Source of the DNA: Selenomonas sp. oral taxon 892 str. F0426
GTDB lineage: Bacteria; Bacillota; Negativicutes; Selenomonadales; Selenomonadaceae
Reading direction: 5' to 3'
Length of the DNA: 51,188 bases
NCBI RefSeq assembly: GCF_000468035.1
Contig: NZ_KI260546.1
Span: 181,395 to 232,582, forward strand
Positions within the stretch are counted from its first letter, which is position 1. Every line of letters begins with the position of its first letter. This document shows, in pieces, positions 23,524-32,458 of this stretch. A program made the translations under genes and the position numbers. Below the pieces are notes generated by a model. The model was not told the DNA's origin and ran no database searches. It worked only from the letters and a program-made list of their open reading frames with translations.

Positions 23524-24078
23524 ATGACGGAGAAAAAGCGACGACGGCAGGAAACGCTCGTCATGGCAGTGCGGAAAGAGCCATTTCTAACGGACGAGGC
23601 GCTTGCAAAAAAACTTGCTGTGAGTGTGCAGACCGTGCGTCTCGACCGCACGGAACTCGGCATCCCGGAACTGCGCGCCCGCGTGCGTATGCTTGCTGAG
23701 AATGCGCGTGAGAAGGTTCGTGCGATCCCGCATACCGAGGTGGTTGGCGATCTGCTTTCACTGGAGCTAGGGCGTACAGGAACATCTGCGCTGCGGGTTA
23801 CGGACGATCTCCTCTTTGCAGACTCGGAGATTGCACGCGGAACAGCCCTCTTTTCTCAAGCGAACTCGCTTGCGCTTGCCATCATTGATGCTCCTGTTGC
23901 GATGACGGGCGTTGCCAACGTGAAGTATAAGACACCGATTCGCAAAGGAGATACGGTGATTGCACGCGCGGAGATCGTAAAAAAACGAGGCAATAAGATC
24001 TTCGTCTGGGTCAAGACATATCGGGAAGACAAAGAGGTCTTTCGTGCAAAGTTTATCGTCGTGTCACTCCAGCAGTGA
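23524..24078 (+). CDS. fapR: Fatty acid and phospholipid synthesis repressor FapR
   Basis: A 184-residue repressor that releases DNA on binding malonyl-CoA. The N-terminal helix-turn-helix includes LAKKLAVSVQTVRLDRTELGI (residues 25-45), the FapR DNA-recognition region. Residues 70-184 are the hot-dog effector domain, with ARGTALFSQANSLALAII and KVKYKTPIRKGDTVIARAEI-like strands. It is the first gene of the operon it probably controls, behind two FapR-box-like sites, and is followed by plsX and fab genes as in Bacillus. Confidence 0.95.
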   Translation: MTEKKRRRQETLVMAVRKEPFLTDEALAKKLAVSVQTVRLDRTELGIPELRARVRMLAENAREKVRAIPHTEVVGDLLSLELGRTGTSALRVTDDLLFADSEIARGTALFSQANSLALAIIDAPVAMTGVANVKYKTPIRKGDTVIARAEIVKKRGNKIFVWVKTYREDKEVFRAKFIVVSLQQ

Positions 24079-24111
24079 GTAAGATAGTAACAAGAGAGAA
24101 GGGAGTGCAGG

Positions 24112-25125
24112 ATGCGTATAGCAGTCGACGCAATGGGCGGTGATTTCGCACCGAAGGAGATTGTGCAGGGGGCGGTGGACGCAGCGAAGAAATATGACTG
24201 CGAGATCGTCCTGATCGGTGATGAAGGGCAGATTCGTGCGGAGCTTGCGGGGGCCAATACGGAGGCACTGCGCATCTCCATCGTTCACGCTTCTGAGGTC
24301 ATTGGCATGGACGAGCATCCGGCCGAGGCAGTGCGTACGAAGAAGGACTCCTCCGTTGTGGTTGCGACACGACTTGTGAAGGAGGGAAAATGCGATGCAG
24401 TTTTTTCTGCTGGATCGACCGGTGCGGCCGTTGCGGCAGCGCAGCTCATCCTGCATCGTATTCGCGGCGTTGGCAGACCTGCTATTGCGACGCCGATGCC
24501 GACCCCTGATGGTGTGACGCTCATGCTCGACTCGGGAGCGAATGTAGATTCGAAGCCTGAGCATCTCGTGCAAAGTGCTGTGATGGGCGCACTCTACGCA
24601 CAGCACGTCTTTGGAATTGCGCATCCGCGCGTTGGTCTTCTCAACATTGGTGAGGAGGAGAGTAAGGGCAACGAGCAGGCAAAGGAAACGTATCAGCTCC
24701 TCAAAGTGGAGCCAAATATCCACTTCTGCGGAAACGCTGAAGGGCGTGACGTACCGAAGGGAAACTTCGATGTCGTCATTTGTGATGGATTTGTTGGCAA
24801 TGTTGTGCTAAAATTTGCAGAAGGGCTTGCGAAAACAATTCTGGGACTCATTCGAGAGGAGATTCGTGGGGCTGGACTGATGGCAAAGCTTGGCGCACTT
24901 CTCCTCATGCCGACACTGCGCCGTCTTGGCAAACGCCTCGATGTGAGGGAGTATGGCGGAGCGCCTCTCTTGGGGGTAAATGGCTGCTGTGTGATTGGCC
25001 ATGGATCGTCGGATGCCAAATCCGTGGCAAGCGCGATTGGCGTTACCGTAGACTACGTAAATGGAAAAGTGCTGGATCAAATCCGCGATACTCTGGCAAA
25101 GGAGGGGGAGATGAGTCGTGCCTAA
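24112..25125 (+). CDS. plsX: Phosphate acyltransferase PlsX
   Basis: A 337-residue peripheral membrane enzyme that turns acyl-ACP into acyl-phosphate, the first step of phospholipid synthesis with PlsY. It begins RIAVDAMGGDFAPKEIVQGA, and has SSVVVATRLVKEGKCDA, SAGSTGA and VICDGFVGNVVLKFAEGLA, all hallmark segments. It follows fapR by 33 bp and overlaps fabH by 8 bp. No plsY is seen in the window. Confidence 0.96.
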   Translation: MRIAVDAMGGDFAPKEIVQGAVDAAKKYDCEIVLIGDEGQIRAELAGANTEALRISIVHASEVIGMDEHPAEAVRTKKDSSVVVATRLVKEGKCDAVFSAGSTGAAVAAAQLILHRIRGVGRPAIATPMPTPDGVTLMLDSGANVDSKPEHLVQSAVMGALYAQHVFGIAHPRVGLLNIGEEESKGNEQAKETYQLLKVEPNIHFCGNAEGRDVPKGNFDVVICDGFVGNVVLKFAEGLAKTILGLIREEIRGAGLMAKLGALLLMPTLRRLGKRLDVREYGGAPLLGVNGCCVIGHGSSDAKSVASAIGVTVDYVNGKVLDQIRDTLAKEGEMSRA

Positions 25126-26122
25126 GATCAGTGCGGGCATTCTTGGAACGGGGTACTGTGTTCCAGATCGAGTGCTGACGAACTTCGACCTTGAAAAAAT
25201 GGTTCAGACAAATGACGCATGGATCGTCGAACGCACGGGGATTCATGAACGCCGTATTGCTGCCGATGATGAACCAGTATCTGTACTTGCGCAGCGCGCT
25301 GCCGAGATGGCGCTTGCCGATGCGGGTGTTCAGGCGGCGGAGCTGGATCTCATCATCATGGCGACGCTCACTTCCGACCGGGTCATTCCGGCGACGGCGT
25401 GTGTACTGCAGGATCGTCTCGGCGCAAAGCATGCGGCGGCATTCGATCTCTCGGCGGCCTGCTCTGGATTCGTTTACGCTTCATCCATTGCCGCACAGTT
25501 TATTGAGAACGGCATCTATCGGCGTGTCCTCGTGATCGGTGGAGAGATTCTCTCCAAGGTCATTGACTGGCAGGATCGAAACACCTGCATCCTCTTCGGA
25601 GATGGTGCCGGTGCAGCCGTATTTGGGCCGGTTGAGGAGGGGTATGGCATCCGTGCCTTTGACCTCGGCAGTGACGGCTCGGGTGGTGATGCTCTCGACA
25701 TACCGTCGAGCGGCAGCCTTTGCCCCGTGACGCCCGAGACCATTAAGCAGCGGCTCAACTTCGTCCATATGGACGGCAAGGCGGTTTTCCGCTTTGCGAC
25801 AAAGGTTATGGGCAGGACGGTAGAGACATCCCTCGAGCGCGCAGGAATGCAGCGCGAGGAGCTTGACTTTCTCGTGCCCCATCAGGCGAATATCCGTATT
25901 ATCCAGGCGGCTGCCAAAAGGCTTGACATGCCGATGGACAAAGTTATTATAAATATTCATCGTTACGGCAATATGTCTGCCGCATCCATCCCTGTCGCCC
26001 TTGCGGAGGCGGCGCACGCGCATCAGTTCAAAAAGGGAGACAACATTGCCCTCGCAGGTTTCGGTGCGGGACTTACATGGGCGTCGTGTATTATGAAGTG
26101 GGCAAAGGAGGAAAATGATTAA
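25118..26122 (+). CDS. fabH: 3-oxoacyl-ACP synthase III
   Basis: A 334-residue condensing enzyme that starts fatty acid synthesis from acyl-CoA and malonyl-ACP. The catalytic triad is visible: Cys115 (LSAACSGF), His255 (VPHQANIRI) and Asn285 (HRYGNMSAAS). The GTG start at 25118 has GGAGGGGGAG before it and overlaps the end of plsX. Its stop shares one base with the fabK start. Confidence 0.97.
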   Translation: MPKISAGILGTGYCVPDRVLTNFDLEKMVQTNDAWIVERTGIHERRIAADDEPVSVLAQRAAEMALADAGVQAAELDLIIMATLTSDRVIPATACVLQDRLGAKHAAAFDLSAACSGFVYASSIAAQFIENGIYRRVLVIGGEILSKVIDWQDRNTCILFGDGAGAAVFGPVEEGYGIRAFDLGSDGSGGDALDIPSSGSLCPVTPETIKQRLNFVHMDGKAVFRFATKVMGRTVETSLERAGMQREELDFLVPHQANIRIIQAAAKRLDMPMDKVIINIHRYGNMSAASIPVALAEAAHAHQFKKGDNIALAGFGAGLTWASCIMKWAKEEND

Positions 26123-27069
26123 TGTTTGAACATAATCCGATTTGTCAGATGCTTGGTATCAAGTACCCCATCTTCCAGGGTGGCATGGCATGGATCGGCA
26201 CAGCAGAGCTTGCGTCTGCGGTTTCCAATGCGGGAGGTCTCGGACTCATTGGTGCCGGACATATGCCGCCCGATGCATTGCGCAATGAGATCCATAAGGC
26301 GAAGGGCTGGACGGATAAGCCATTTGGTGTTAATGTGATGCTCATGAGCCCTTTTGTCAAGGAAGTCATGCAGGTTATCCTTGAGGAGCGTGTTCCTGTC
26401 ATCACAACGGGAGCGGGAAACCCCGGCGAGTATGTACCTGCCCTCAAGGAGATCGGCTCGAAGGTCATCCCCGTGGTGGCATCGGTCGCTCTCGCACGTC
26501 GTCTTGTACGTACGGGCGTGGATGCTGTGATTGCCGAGGGGACGGAGTCCGGCGGGCATATTGGTGAGATCACGACGATGGCGCTGCTCCCACAGGTTGT
26601 AGATGCCGTGGATGTGCCGGTCATCGGTGCGGGTGGTATCGGTGATTCACGGGGCATGGCGGCAGCGTTTGCTCTTGGGGCACAGGCGATTCAGATGGGG
26701 TCGCGTTTTGTCTTGAGTGAGGAGTGCATTGCACATCCAAACTACAAGAATGCGGTGCTCAAGGCAAAAGATCGTTCCACGGTCGTCACGGGACGTTCAC
26801 TCGGACATCCGGCACGCGTCCTTCAGAACAAGCTCTCGCGCAAGTATGAGGAGCTGGAAGCGGCGGGTGCCTCGAATGAGGAGCTCGAGCAGCTCGGCGT
26901 CGGCAGTCTCCATCGTGCAACACATGAGGGAGATGTGGACAACGGCTCGGTCATGATTGGCGAGATCTCGGGCATGCTGACAGACATCAAACCAGTCAAG
27001 CAAATCATTGAAGATATTGTAAGCGGCCTTCCCGGCGCAATGGATGCTGCACGCAAGACCTACGAGTGA
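26122..27069 (+). CDS. fabK: Enoyl-ACP reductase II (FMN)
   Basis: A 315-residue flavoprotein that reduces enoyl-ACP in the last step of elongation, in place of FabI. The FabK/nitronate monooxygenase family motifs are present: FQGGMAWIG near the N-terminus, EGTESGGHIGE around residue 138, and IGAGGIGDSRGMAAAFALGA with QMGSRFV after it. Position between fabH and fabD supports the FabK assignment. The start overlaps the fabH stop (TAATG), so translation is coupled. A second, distinct relative lies at 29344. Confidence 0.93.
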   Translation: MFEHNPICQMLGIKYPIFQGGMAWIGTAELASAVSNAGGLGLIGAGHMPPDALRNEIHKAKGWTDKPFGVNVMLMSPFVKEVMQVILEERVPVITTGAGNPGEYVPALKEIGSKVIPVVASVALARRLVRTGVDAVIAEGTESGGHIGEITTMALLPQVVDAVDVPVIGAGGIGDSRGMAAAFALGAQAIQMGSRFVLSEECIAHPNYKNAVLKAKDRSTVVTGRSLGHPARVLQNKLSRKYEELEAAGASNEELEQLGVGSLHRATHEGDVDNGSVMIGEISGMLTDIKPVKQIIEDIVSGLPGAMDAARKTYE

Positions 27070-27080
27070 GGAGGCGCAAT

Positions 27081-28016
27081 ATGGGGAAAATTGCTTTCCT
27101 GTTCCCTGGACAGGGTGCACAGGTCGTCGGTATGGGAAAAGATTTTTTCGATACGTATGATCTTGCGAAGAAGCGCTTTGCCGAGGCGGATGAGGCGCTT
27201 GGGTATTCCATTAGCAAGCTTTGCTTCGAGGGACCTGCAGATCAGCTGCAGCTGACCGAACATACCCAGCCGGCGATTCTTACGGTGGCCGTCATTGCGG
27301 CAGAACTCCTGCGTGCGGAGGGCATTGAGCCGGAGATCGCGGCAGGTCACAGTCTTGGCGAATATGCCGCACTTGTGGCAGCGGGTGTTCTGTCATTCCA
27401 GGATGCTGTTCTTCTTGTACACAAGCGCGGTGCCTATATGCAGGAGGCCGTTCCAGTAGGCGAGGGAGCGATGGCCGCCGTGCTCGGACTCGATGATGAT
27501 ACGATCGTTGCCGTCTGTGCTGAGGCAAGTGCTGTGGGGGCTGTTCAGGCCGTCAACTTCAACTGTCCTGGGCAGACGGTTATTGCGGGGACGGCAAGGG
27601 GAGTAGAAGAGGCAACAAAGCTGCTTCAAGAAAAGGGAGCAAGGAAGGCAGTCATTCTGCCAGTTTCTGCACCGTTCCACTCGACACTCATGGAACCTGC
27701 GGCGAAAAAACTCGCAGCAGAGCTCGATAAGGTGGAGCTCCATGATGCTGCATTTCCAGTCGTTTCAAACTATACGGGAGGCCTCCAACAGAAAGCGGCA
27801 GAGATCAAGGCAAATCTCATCGCTCAGGCAGATCATCCTGTACGCTGGATTTCGTGCGTGAACACGATGCGCGAGTTCGGTGCGGATACCTACGTTGAGT
27901 GTGGCCCCGGAAAGACTCTCGGCGGCTTTAATAAGCGCATTGATAAGGCTCTGGCAAACCTGAACGTCGAGAATGTCGAATCACTGCAAAAAACACTTGA
28001 CACACTAAAGAAGTAA
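27081..28016 (+). CDS. fabD: Malonyl-CoA:ACP transacylase
   Basis: A 311-residue enzyme that loads malonate onto ACP. It shows FLFPGQGAQVVGMG at residues 6-19, the nucleophile elbow GHSLGEYAAL with Ser91, and the catalytic histidine in SAPFHSTLM. ATG 27081 has GAGGAGG before it; the in-frame start at 27066 overlaps fabK but has a poor site. Confidence 0.96.
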   Translation: MGKIAFLFPGQGAQVVGMGKDFFDTYDLAKKRFAEADEALGYSISKLCFEGPADQLQLTEHTQPAILTVAVIAAELLRAEGIEPEIAAGHSLGEYAALVAAGVLSFQDAVLLVHKRGAYMQEAVPVGEGAMAAVLGLDDDTIVAVCAEASAVGAVQAVNFNCPGQTVIAGTARGVEEATKLLQEKGARKAVILPVSAPFHSTLMEPAAKKLAAELDKVELHDAAFPVVSNYTGGLQQKAAEIKANLIAQADHPVRWISCVNTMREFGADTYVECGPGKTLGGFNKRIDKALANLNVENVESLQKTLDTLKK

Positions 28017-28054
28017 TGATTAAATGAATTCGGCTGTAATAAAGGAGGATAAAT

Positions 28055-28798
28055 ATGCTTCTTGAGGGCAAAGTTGCTCTTGTTACAGGCGGCTCCCGCG
28101 GCATTGGTCGTGCGGTAGCCATTCGGCTTGCACAGGAGGGAGCAAAGGTCGCTGTCAACTACGCAGGCAATCAGGCTGCAGCAGAGGAAGTGCGCTCCAT
28201 CATCGAGGAGCATGGAGGTCATGCAATCCTTGTTCAGGCGGATGTTTCAGACAGTGCCGCTGCAGCCGAGATGATCACACGGGTGCATGAGGAGCTCGGA
28301 GGGCTTGACATTCTCGTCAACAATGCGGGCATTACGCGTGATACGCTTCTCGTCCGCATGAAGGATGAGGACTTCGATGCAGTCATTGGCACGAACCTCA
28401 GGGGGATTTACGCCTGCACGAAGGCTGCTGCAAAAATTATGACGAAGCAGCGCAGTGGACGCATTGTGAATCTCTCTTCTGTCGTTGGTGAGATCGGCAA
28501 CGTGGGGCAGACCAATTATGCTGCCGCAAAGGCTGGTGTGATTGGATTCTCAAAGGCTGCGGCGAAGGAATTTGCTGCGCGCGGCATCACGGTCAATGTT
28601 GTTGCCCCTGGCTTCATTGAGACCGATATGACTGCCGTTCTCAAAGATGAGATTCGTCAAAAACTCCTCACGGGCATCCCTCTTGGGGCGCTCGGAAAAC
28701 CCGAGAATGTTGCTGATGCCGTCCTCTTCCTTGTAAGTGATGCGGCATCGTACATTACTGGCCAGACGCTGAATGTTGATGGCGGAATGGTTATGTAG
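28055..28798 (+). CDS. fabG: 3-oxoacyl-ACP reductase
   Basis: A 247-residue short-chain dehydrogenase reducing 3-oxoacyl-ACP with NADPH. TGGSRGIGRA (11-20) binds the cofactor, NNAG is at 89-92, and the catalytic residues are Ser141/142, Tyr155 and Lys159. The C-terminal ITGQTLNVDGGMVM is typical of FabG. AAAGGAGG precedes the start. Confidence 0.96.
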   Translation: MLLEGKVALVTGGSRGIGRAVAIRLAQEGAKVAVNYAGNQAAAEEVRSIIEEHGGHAILVQADVSDSAAAAEMITRVHEELGGLDILVNNAGITRDTLLVRMKDEDFDAVIGTNLRGIYACTKAAAKIMTKQRSGRIVNLSSVVGEIGNVGQTNYAAAKAGVIGFSKAAAKEFAARGITVNVVAPGFIETDMTAVLKDEIRQKLLTGIPLGALGKPENVADAVLFLVSDAASYITGQTLNVDGGMVM

Positions 28799-28837
28799 CA
28801 TATGAAAAAAGAAATTTATTAAAGGAGGTGAAAACGC

Positions 28838-29068
28838 ATGGCAACGTTTGACAAGGTTCGCGACATCGTCGTGGAACAGCTTGGCTCGGAGGCTGATGAA
28901 GTCACCCTTGAGTCCACCTTCATTGACGATCTTGGCGCAGATTCGCTCGACATCGTTGAGCTTATCATGGCTTTCGAGGAAGAATTCAATGTAGAGATTC
29001 CCGACGAGGCTGCTGAAAAGATTAAAACAGTTCAGGATGTCGTCAATTACATCGATCAGAACAAGTAA
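28838..29068 (+). CDS. acpP: Acyl carrier protein
   Basis: A 76-residue acidic carrier protein. The phosphopantetheine site is Ser36 in [13 protein letters not shown] very strong ribosome binding site (AAAGGAGGTGA) precedes the ATG, fitting the high level at which ACP is made. It ends the first part of the fatty acid operon, before a terminator at 29118. Confidence 0.97.
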   Translation: MATFDKVRDIVVEQLGSEADEVTLESTFIDDLGADSLDIVELIMAFEEEFNVEIPDEAAEKIKTVQDVVNYIDQNK

Positions 29069-29117
29069 AGCGCAGCGACATTTGGTCGTAATCGTGCACA
29101 CAACTGGTCTTTTAGGG

Positions 29118-29153
29118 AAATCCCGTGACAGCTCAGGCGCACGGGATTTTTCT
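29118..29153 (+). terminator. Terminator after acpP
   Basis: A 10-bp stem (29118-29127 with 29140-29149) with a 12-base loop and T-rich tail. Confidence 0.88.
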
Positions 29154-29343
29154 CAAAAGGCAGTGTTTCTATTGACTTTGCATACAATCAGGACGGATGT
29201 GCTCCGTGCTGTTATACATCCACCTTTCACGTCACGCTGCATTTGACGCATGGACGGAGGTGGGCCAAAACTTCTTGTGGAGAGAAGGGTGTTTGCGAAC
29301 ACCGTGCTGCTGTGTGGCGATCTCTCCCGATTGGAGGGCTTAT
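29154..29343 (+). other. Possible structured leader of the second FabK-like gene
   Basis: About 190 bp without a gene. It contains hairpins GGATGT/ACATCC (29195-29221), CCACCT/AGGTGG (about 29220-29262) and a tight GGTGTT-TGCG-AACACC (about 29289-29304) nested inside GAGA/TCTC. It matches no riboswitch I recognise. TTGACT at 29172 could be a -35 box, but the -10 is unclear. Confidence 0.4.
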
Positions 29344-30291
29344 ATGAGACTACCCGAGGTGAGGATCGGCAATAAAGTTGTCGCCGTTCCCATCATTCAG
29401 GGCGGTATGGCGATCCGAATTACGACGGCACGCCTCGCAGCCGCCGTTGCAAATGAGGGCGGAATCGGACTCATCGCGGCCTCCGGCATGAAGCCGCAGG
29501 AATTGCGCTATGAAATTCGGCTCGCACGTTCACTTTCTCCCAATGGGATCATCGGCATCAATGAGATGGTTGCGGCAAGCGACTTTTCGGATGCTGTTAA
29601 AATTGCGATTGATGAGGGGATTGATCTCGTCGTCGCTGGTGCGGGTTTTTCCCGTGATATGTTCCAGCTTGGCAAGGAATCTGGTACACCAATTGTGCCA
29701 ATTGTCTCCACGGCAAAGCTGGCAAAGATTTCTGAAAAACTTGGTGCGGCGGCTGTCGTCGTCGAGGGCAAGGAGGCAGGCGGACACCTGGGAACAGATC
29801 AGTCCGTACGCCATATTATCTCAGATGTCCGTGCTGCTGTGAAAATTCCGGTCTTTGCAGCCGGCGGAATTCTGACAGGACAGGATATTGCCGACCTGCA
29901 TAAGATGGGAGCGGATGGCGTACAGCTCGGCTCTCGCTTTGCTGCGTGTGTCGAGTCCAATGCGGCTCCGTCACTCAAACAGTACTATTTGAAATCGAAG
30001 AAGGATGATATTGTTATCATCCACAGTCCTGTGGGCCTGCCGGGGCGTGCCGTACGTACGCCGTTTTCTGCGCGCATTATCGAGGGGCCTGTTCCGCCAA
30101 AGGTATGTGACCGCTGCCTCAAGCAATGCGATCATCACTTCTGCATCATTCGTGCACTCTCACGTGCACAGCAGGGCGATCTTGAGACAGGGCTTGTGTT
30201 TACGGGCGAGTTTATGCCGCGTATTGACCGCATTTTGTCTGTTCATGAAATATTTGAAGAGCTGAAACAGCAGCTTGAGGAAGCAAACTAG
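29344..30291 (+). CDS. FabK-like/nitronate monooxygenase family flavoprotein
   Basis: A 315-residue FMN protein related to the fabK product but clearly distinct. It has IIQGGMAIRITTARLAAAV at the N-terminus, VVEGKEAGGHLG and FAAGGILTGQDIADL with QLGSRF. Near residues 255-267 it carries a cysteine cluster, C-x2-C-x3-C-x4-C followed by IIRAL, which the first FabK lacks. Relatives with this tail are usually annotated as nitronate monooxygenases; the true substrate is unknown. It may act on enoyl-ACP since fabF follows 31 bp later. GGAGGG before ATG 29344 decides the start. Confidence 0.85.
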   Translation: MRLPEVRIGNKVVAVPIIQGGMAIRITTARLAAAVANEGGIGLIAASGMKPQELRYEIRLARSLSPNGIIGINEMVAASDFSDAVKIAIDEGIDLVVAGAGFSRDMFQLGKESGTPIVPIVSTAKLAKISEKLGAAAVVVEGKEAGGHLGTDQSVRHIISDVRAAVKIPVFAAGGILTGQDIADLHKMGADGVQLGSRFAACVESNAAPSLKQYYLKSKKDDIVIIHSPVGLPGRAVRTPFSARIIEGPVPPKVCDRCLKQCDHHFCIIRALSRAQQGDLETGLVFTGEFMPRIDRILSVHEIFEELKQQLEEAN

Positions 30292-30322
30292 GGTGCATGC
30301 TCTAGGAAAGGAGTCGGTTGGT

Positions 30323-31567
30323 TTGAAGAAGAGAATTGTCGTTACGGGGGTTGGCCCGATCACGCCGATCGGCATTGGCAAAGAGGCTTTCTGGGAGGCT
30401 TTGCTCGCAGGAAAGAATGGGATCGAGCGCATCACTCGATTCGATGCGACGAACTATGCTGCACAGATTGTGGGCGAGGTAAAGGACTTCAGCATCGACG
30501 GCTATATCGACAAGAAAGAGGCCAAGCGCATGGATCGCTATGCGCAGTTTGCGGTTGTGTCTGCGGGAATGGCACTTGAGGATGCGGGGCTTGACCTTGA
30601 CAAAGAGGATCGCGACCGCATCGGGGCCTATGTCGGCGCGGGCATTGGCGGCATCGAGACCATGCACGGCACGTATGAGCGCCTCTTTGACAAGGGGCCC
30701 GAGCGCGTCAGCCCCTTCTTCATTCCGATGATGATTGCCAATATGGCGGCGGGTCAGGTTGCGATCAACTATGGGCTGCACGGTCCTGTATCCTGTGTCG
30801 TAACGGCGTGTGCAACGGGGGCGAACTGTATTGGTGATGCCTACCGCGTCATGCAGCGCGGCGAGGCGGATATCATGATCGCAGGCGGCACGGAGGCGAG
30901 CATCTCCGAGGCCGCAAGCGCGGGATTTGCGGCAATGAAGGCGCTCTGTACGGATCACAACGACGATCCCGCGCATGCCTCGCGTCCGTTCGACAAGAAT
31001 CGCTCTGGCTTTGTCATGGGCGAGGGCGCAGGTCTGGTCGTGCTCGAGACGCTTGAGCACGCTGAGGCGCGCGGCGCACACATCTACGCCGAGCTTGTCG
31101 GTTACGGCTCGAATTCGGATGGCTACCACATCACAAGCCCTGCTCCACATGGTGAGTATCAGGCGAAGTGCATGCAGCTCGCTCTCAATGATGCTGAGCT
31201 TCGCCCTGAGGATATCGACTATATCAATGCACATGGTACCTCGACGCATATGAACGATCTCTGCGAGACAGAGGCGATCAAGACGGTCTGGGGCGATGCG
31301 GCGAAGGACGTTGCAGTCTCCTCCATCAAGTCGATGACGGGGCATCTTCTCGGCGCTGCGGGCAGTGTTGAGCTGATTGCGGCGGCACTTGCGGTCGAGA
31401 ATGACATGCTCCCGCCGACGATCAACTACGATACCCCGGATGAGGGACTCGATCTTGACTATGTGCCGAATGCGGCACGTGCTAAGACCGTACGTGCGGC
31501 GATTTCCAATTCGTTTGGCTTCGGGGGGCACAATGCCTGTCTCGTCGTCAAGAAGTATCAGAAATAA
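30323..31567 (+). CDS. fabF: 3-oxoacyl-ACP synthase II
   Basis: A 414-residue elongating condensing enzyme. The catalytic Cys163 lies in VVTACATGANCIG, and the two histidines in NAHGTSTH and SMTGHLLGAAG. It ends SFGFGGHNACLVVKKY, as the family does. The TTG at 30323 gives the normal FabF length and stands 12 bp after AAAGGAG; the upstream ATG at 30275 would overlap the previous gene. rnc follows after 3 bp. Confidence 0.95.
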   Translation: MKKRIVVTGVGPITPIGIGKEAFWEALLAGKNGIERITRFDATNYAAQIVGEVKDFSIDGYIDKKEAKRMDRYAQFAVVSAGMALEDAGLDLDKEDRDRIGAYVGAGIGGIETMHGTYERLFDKGPERVSPFFIPMMIANMAAGQVAINYGLHGPVSCVVTACATGANCIGDAYRVMQRGEADIMIAGGTEASISEAASAGFAAMKALCTDHNDDPAHASRPFDKNRSGFVMGEGAGLVVLETLEHAEARGAHIYAELVGYGSNSDGYHITSPAPHGEYQAKCMQLALNDAELRPEDIDYINAHGTSTHMNDLCETEAIKTVWGDAAKDVAVSSIKSMTGHLLGAAGSVELIAAALAVENDMLPPTINYDTPDEGLDLDYVPNAARAKTVRAAISNSFGFGGHNACLVVKKYQK

Positions 31568-31570
31568 CAA

Positions 31571-32287
31571 ATGGCATACGAAATGACAGAAGAAAGACGC
31601 GCAGAACTTGTGCGTCTTTCTGAGCAAATAGGGGTCCCCTTTCACCGCCTTTCTCTCTTAGATGAGGCATTGACGCACTCTTCCTATACAAATGAGTCGA
31701 AGAACTGCATGCCCCATAATGAACGCTTGGAGTTTTTGGGCGATGCTGTGCTGGAGCTTGCCTCCAGCACATATTTGTATGAGCGTTTTCCGGACTGTTC
31801 TGAGGGCGAGCTGACAAAGATGCGTGCAAGCCTCGTGCAGAGTGAGACTCTTGCTCGTCTGGCGCGTGGATTGGAACTCGGCAGCCATCTTCTCCTTGGT
31901 CGCGGGGAACTGCTGGGCGGCGGTGCAGATCGGCAGAACAACCTGGAGAATGCCTTTGAGGCTGTTATCGGCGCCGTTTATCTGGATGGTGGATGGGAGA
32001 CCGCACGGGACTATGTTGCACGTCAGTTTGCAACAGAGGTACTATCAGTCAAGCGCAGTCACGTTTCGCGTGACTACAAGACGACGCTGCAGGAGCATAT
32101 CCAGCAAAAGCGCCATGAGAGTATCTCCTATGAGTTAATTGGTGAGTCTGGCCCCGATCATGACAAGCGTTTTACGACGCGTGTGCTCATCGGCGGAGAG
32201 TCGATGGGGGAGGGAACGGGGCGCAGCAAGAAAGAAGCAGAGCAGCAGGCTGCCGCAGAGGCCCTTAGTCATCTCAAGAGGCGTTAG
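31571..32287 (+). CDS. rnc: Ribonuclease III
   Basis: A 238-residue double-strand-specific endonuclease for rRNA and mRNA processing. The signature ERLEFLGDAVL is at 51-61, and the C-terminal dsRNA-binding domain (about 163-237) ends with KKEAEQQAAAEAL. There is almost no ribosome binding site, so translation is probably coupled to fabF 3 bp upstream; an internal ATG at 31583 is possible too. The acpP-fabF-rnc order is a common bacterial arrangement. Confidence 0.96.
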   Translation: MAYEMTEERRAELVRLSEQIGVPFHRLSLLDEALTHSSYTNESKNCMPHNERLEFLGDAVLELASSTYLYERFPDCSEGELTKMRASLVQSETLARLARGLELGSHLLLGRGELLGGGADRQNNLENAFEAVIGAVYLDGGWETARDYVARQFATEVLSVKRSHVSRDYKTTLQEHIQQKRHESISYELIGESGPDHDKRFTTRVLIGGESMGEGTGRSKKEAEQQAAAEALSHLKRR

Positions 32288-32325
32288 ATTTCTGTTAAAA
32301 CAGATCTTGAAGCACACTTCATTTC

Positions 32326-32354
32326 TTGACTTTTTGTAGGCAGTCCGATAATAT
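32326..32354 (+). promoter_or_regulatory. Probable promoter of the RND pump operon
   Basis: TTGACT (32326-32331) and TAATAT (32349-32354) are 17 bp apart, about 105 bp before the adaptor gene. No operator is evident in the leader. Confidence 0.55.
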
Positions 32355-32458
32355 AAATCTGTTGTGGCAGGAACTCCCGCGCGGATACCTGCCCTTTCTT
32401 GATAAAGAAACTTGCACACGTCATTCAAGTGGGGGCTGTAACAGAGGAGGTTTTTTGT

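Noticed and set aside
30302-31645. 447-codon minus-strand frame opposite fabF
   Set aside because: fabF is unmistakable on the plus strand; the antisense product is low-complexity and matches nothing.
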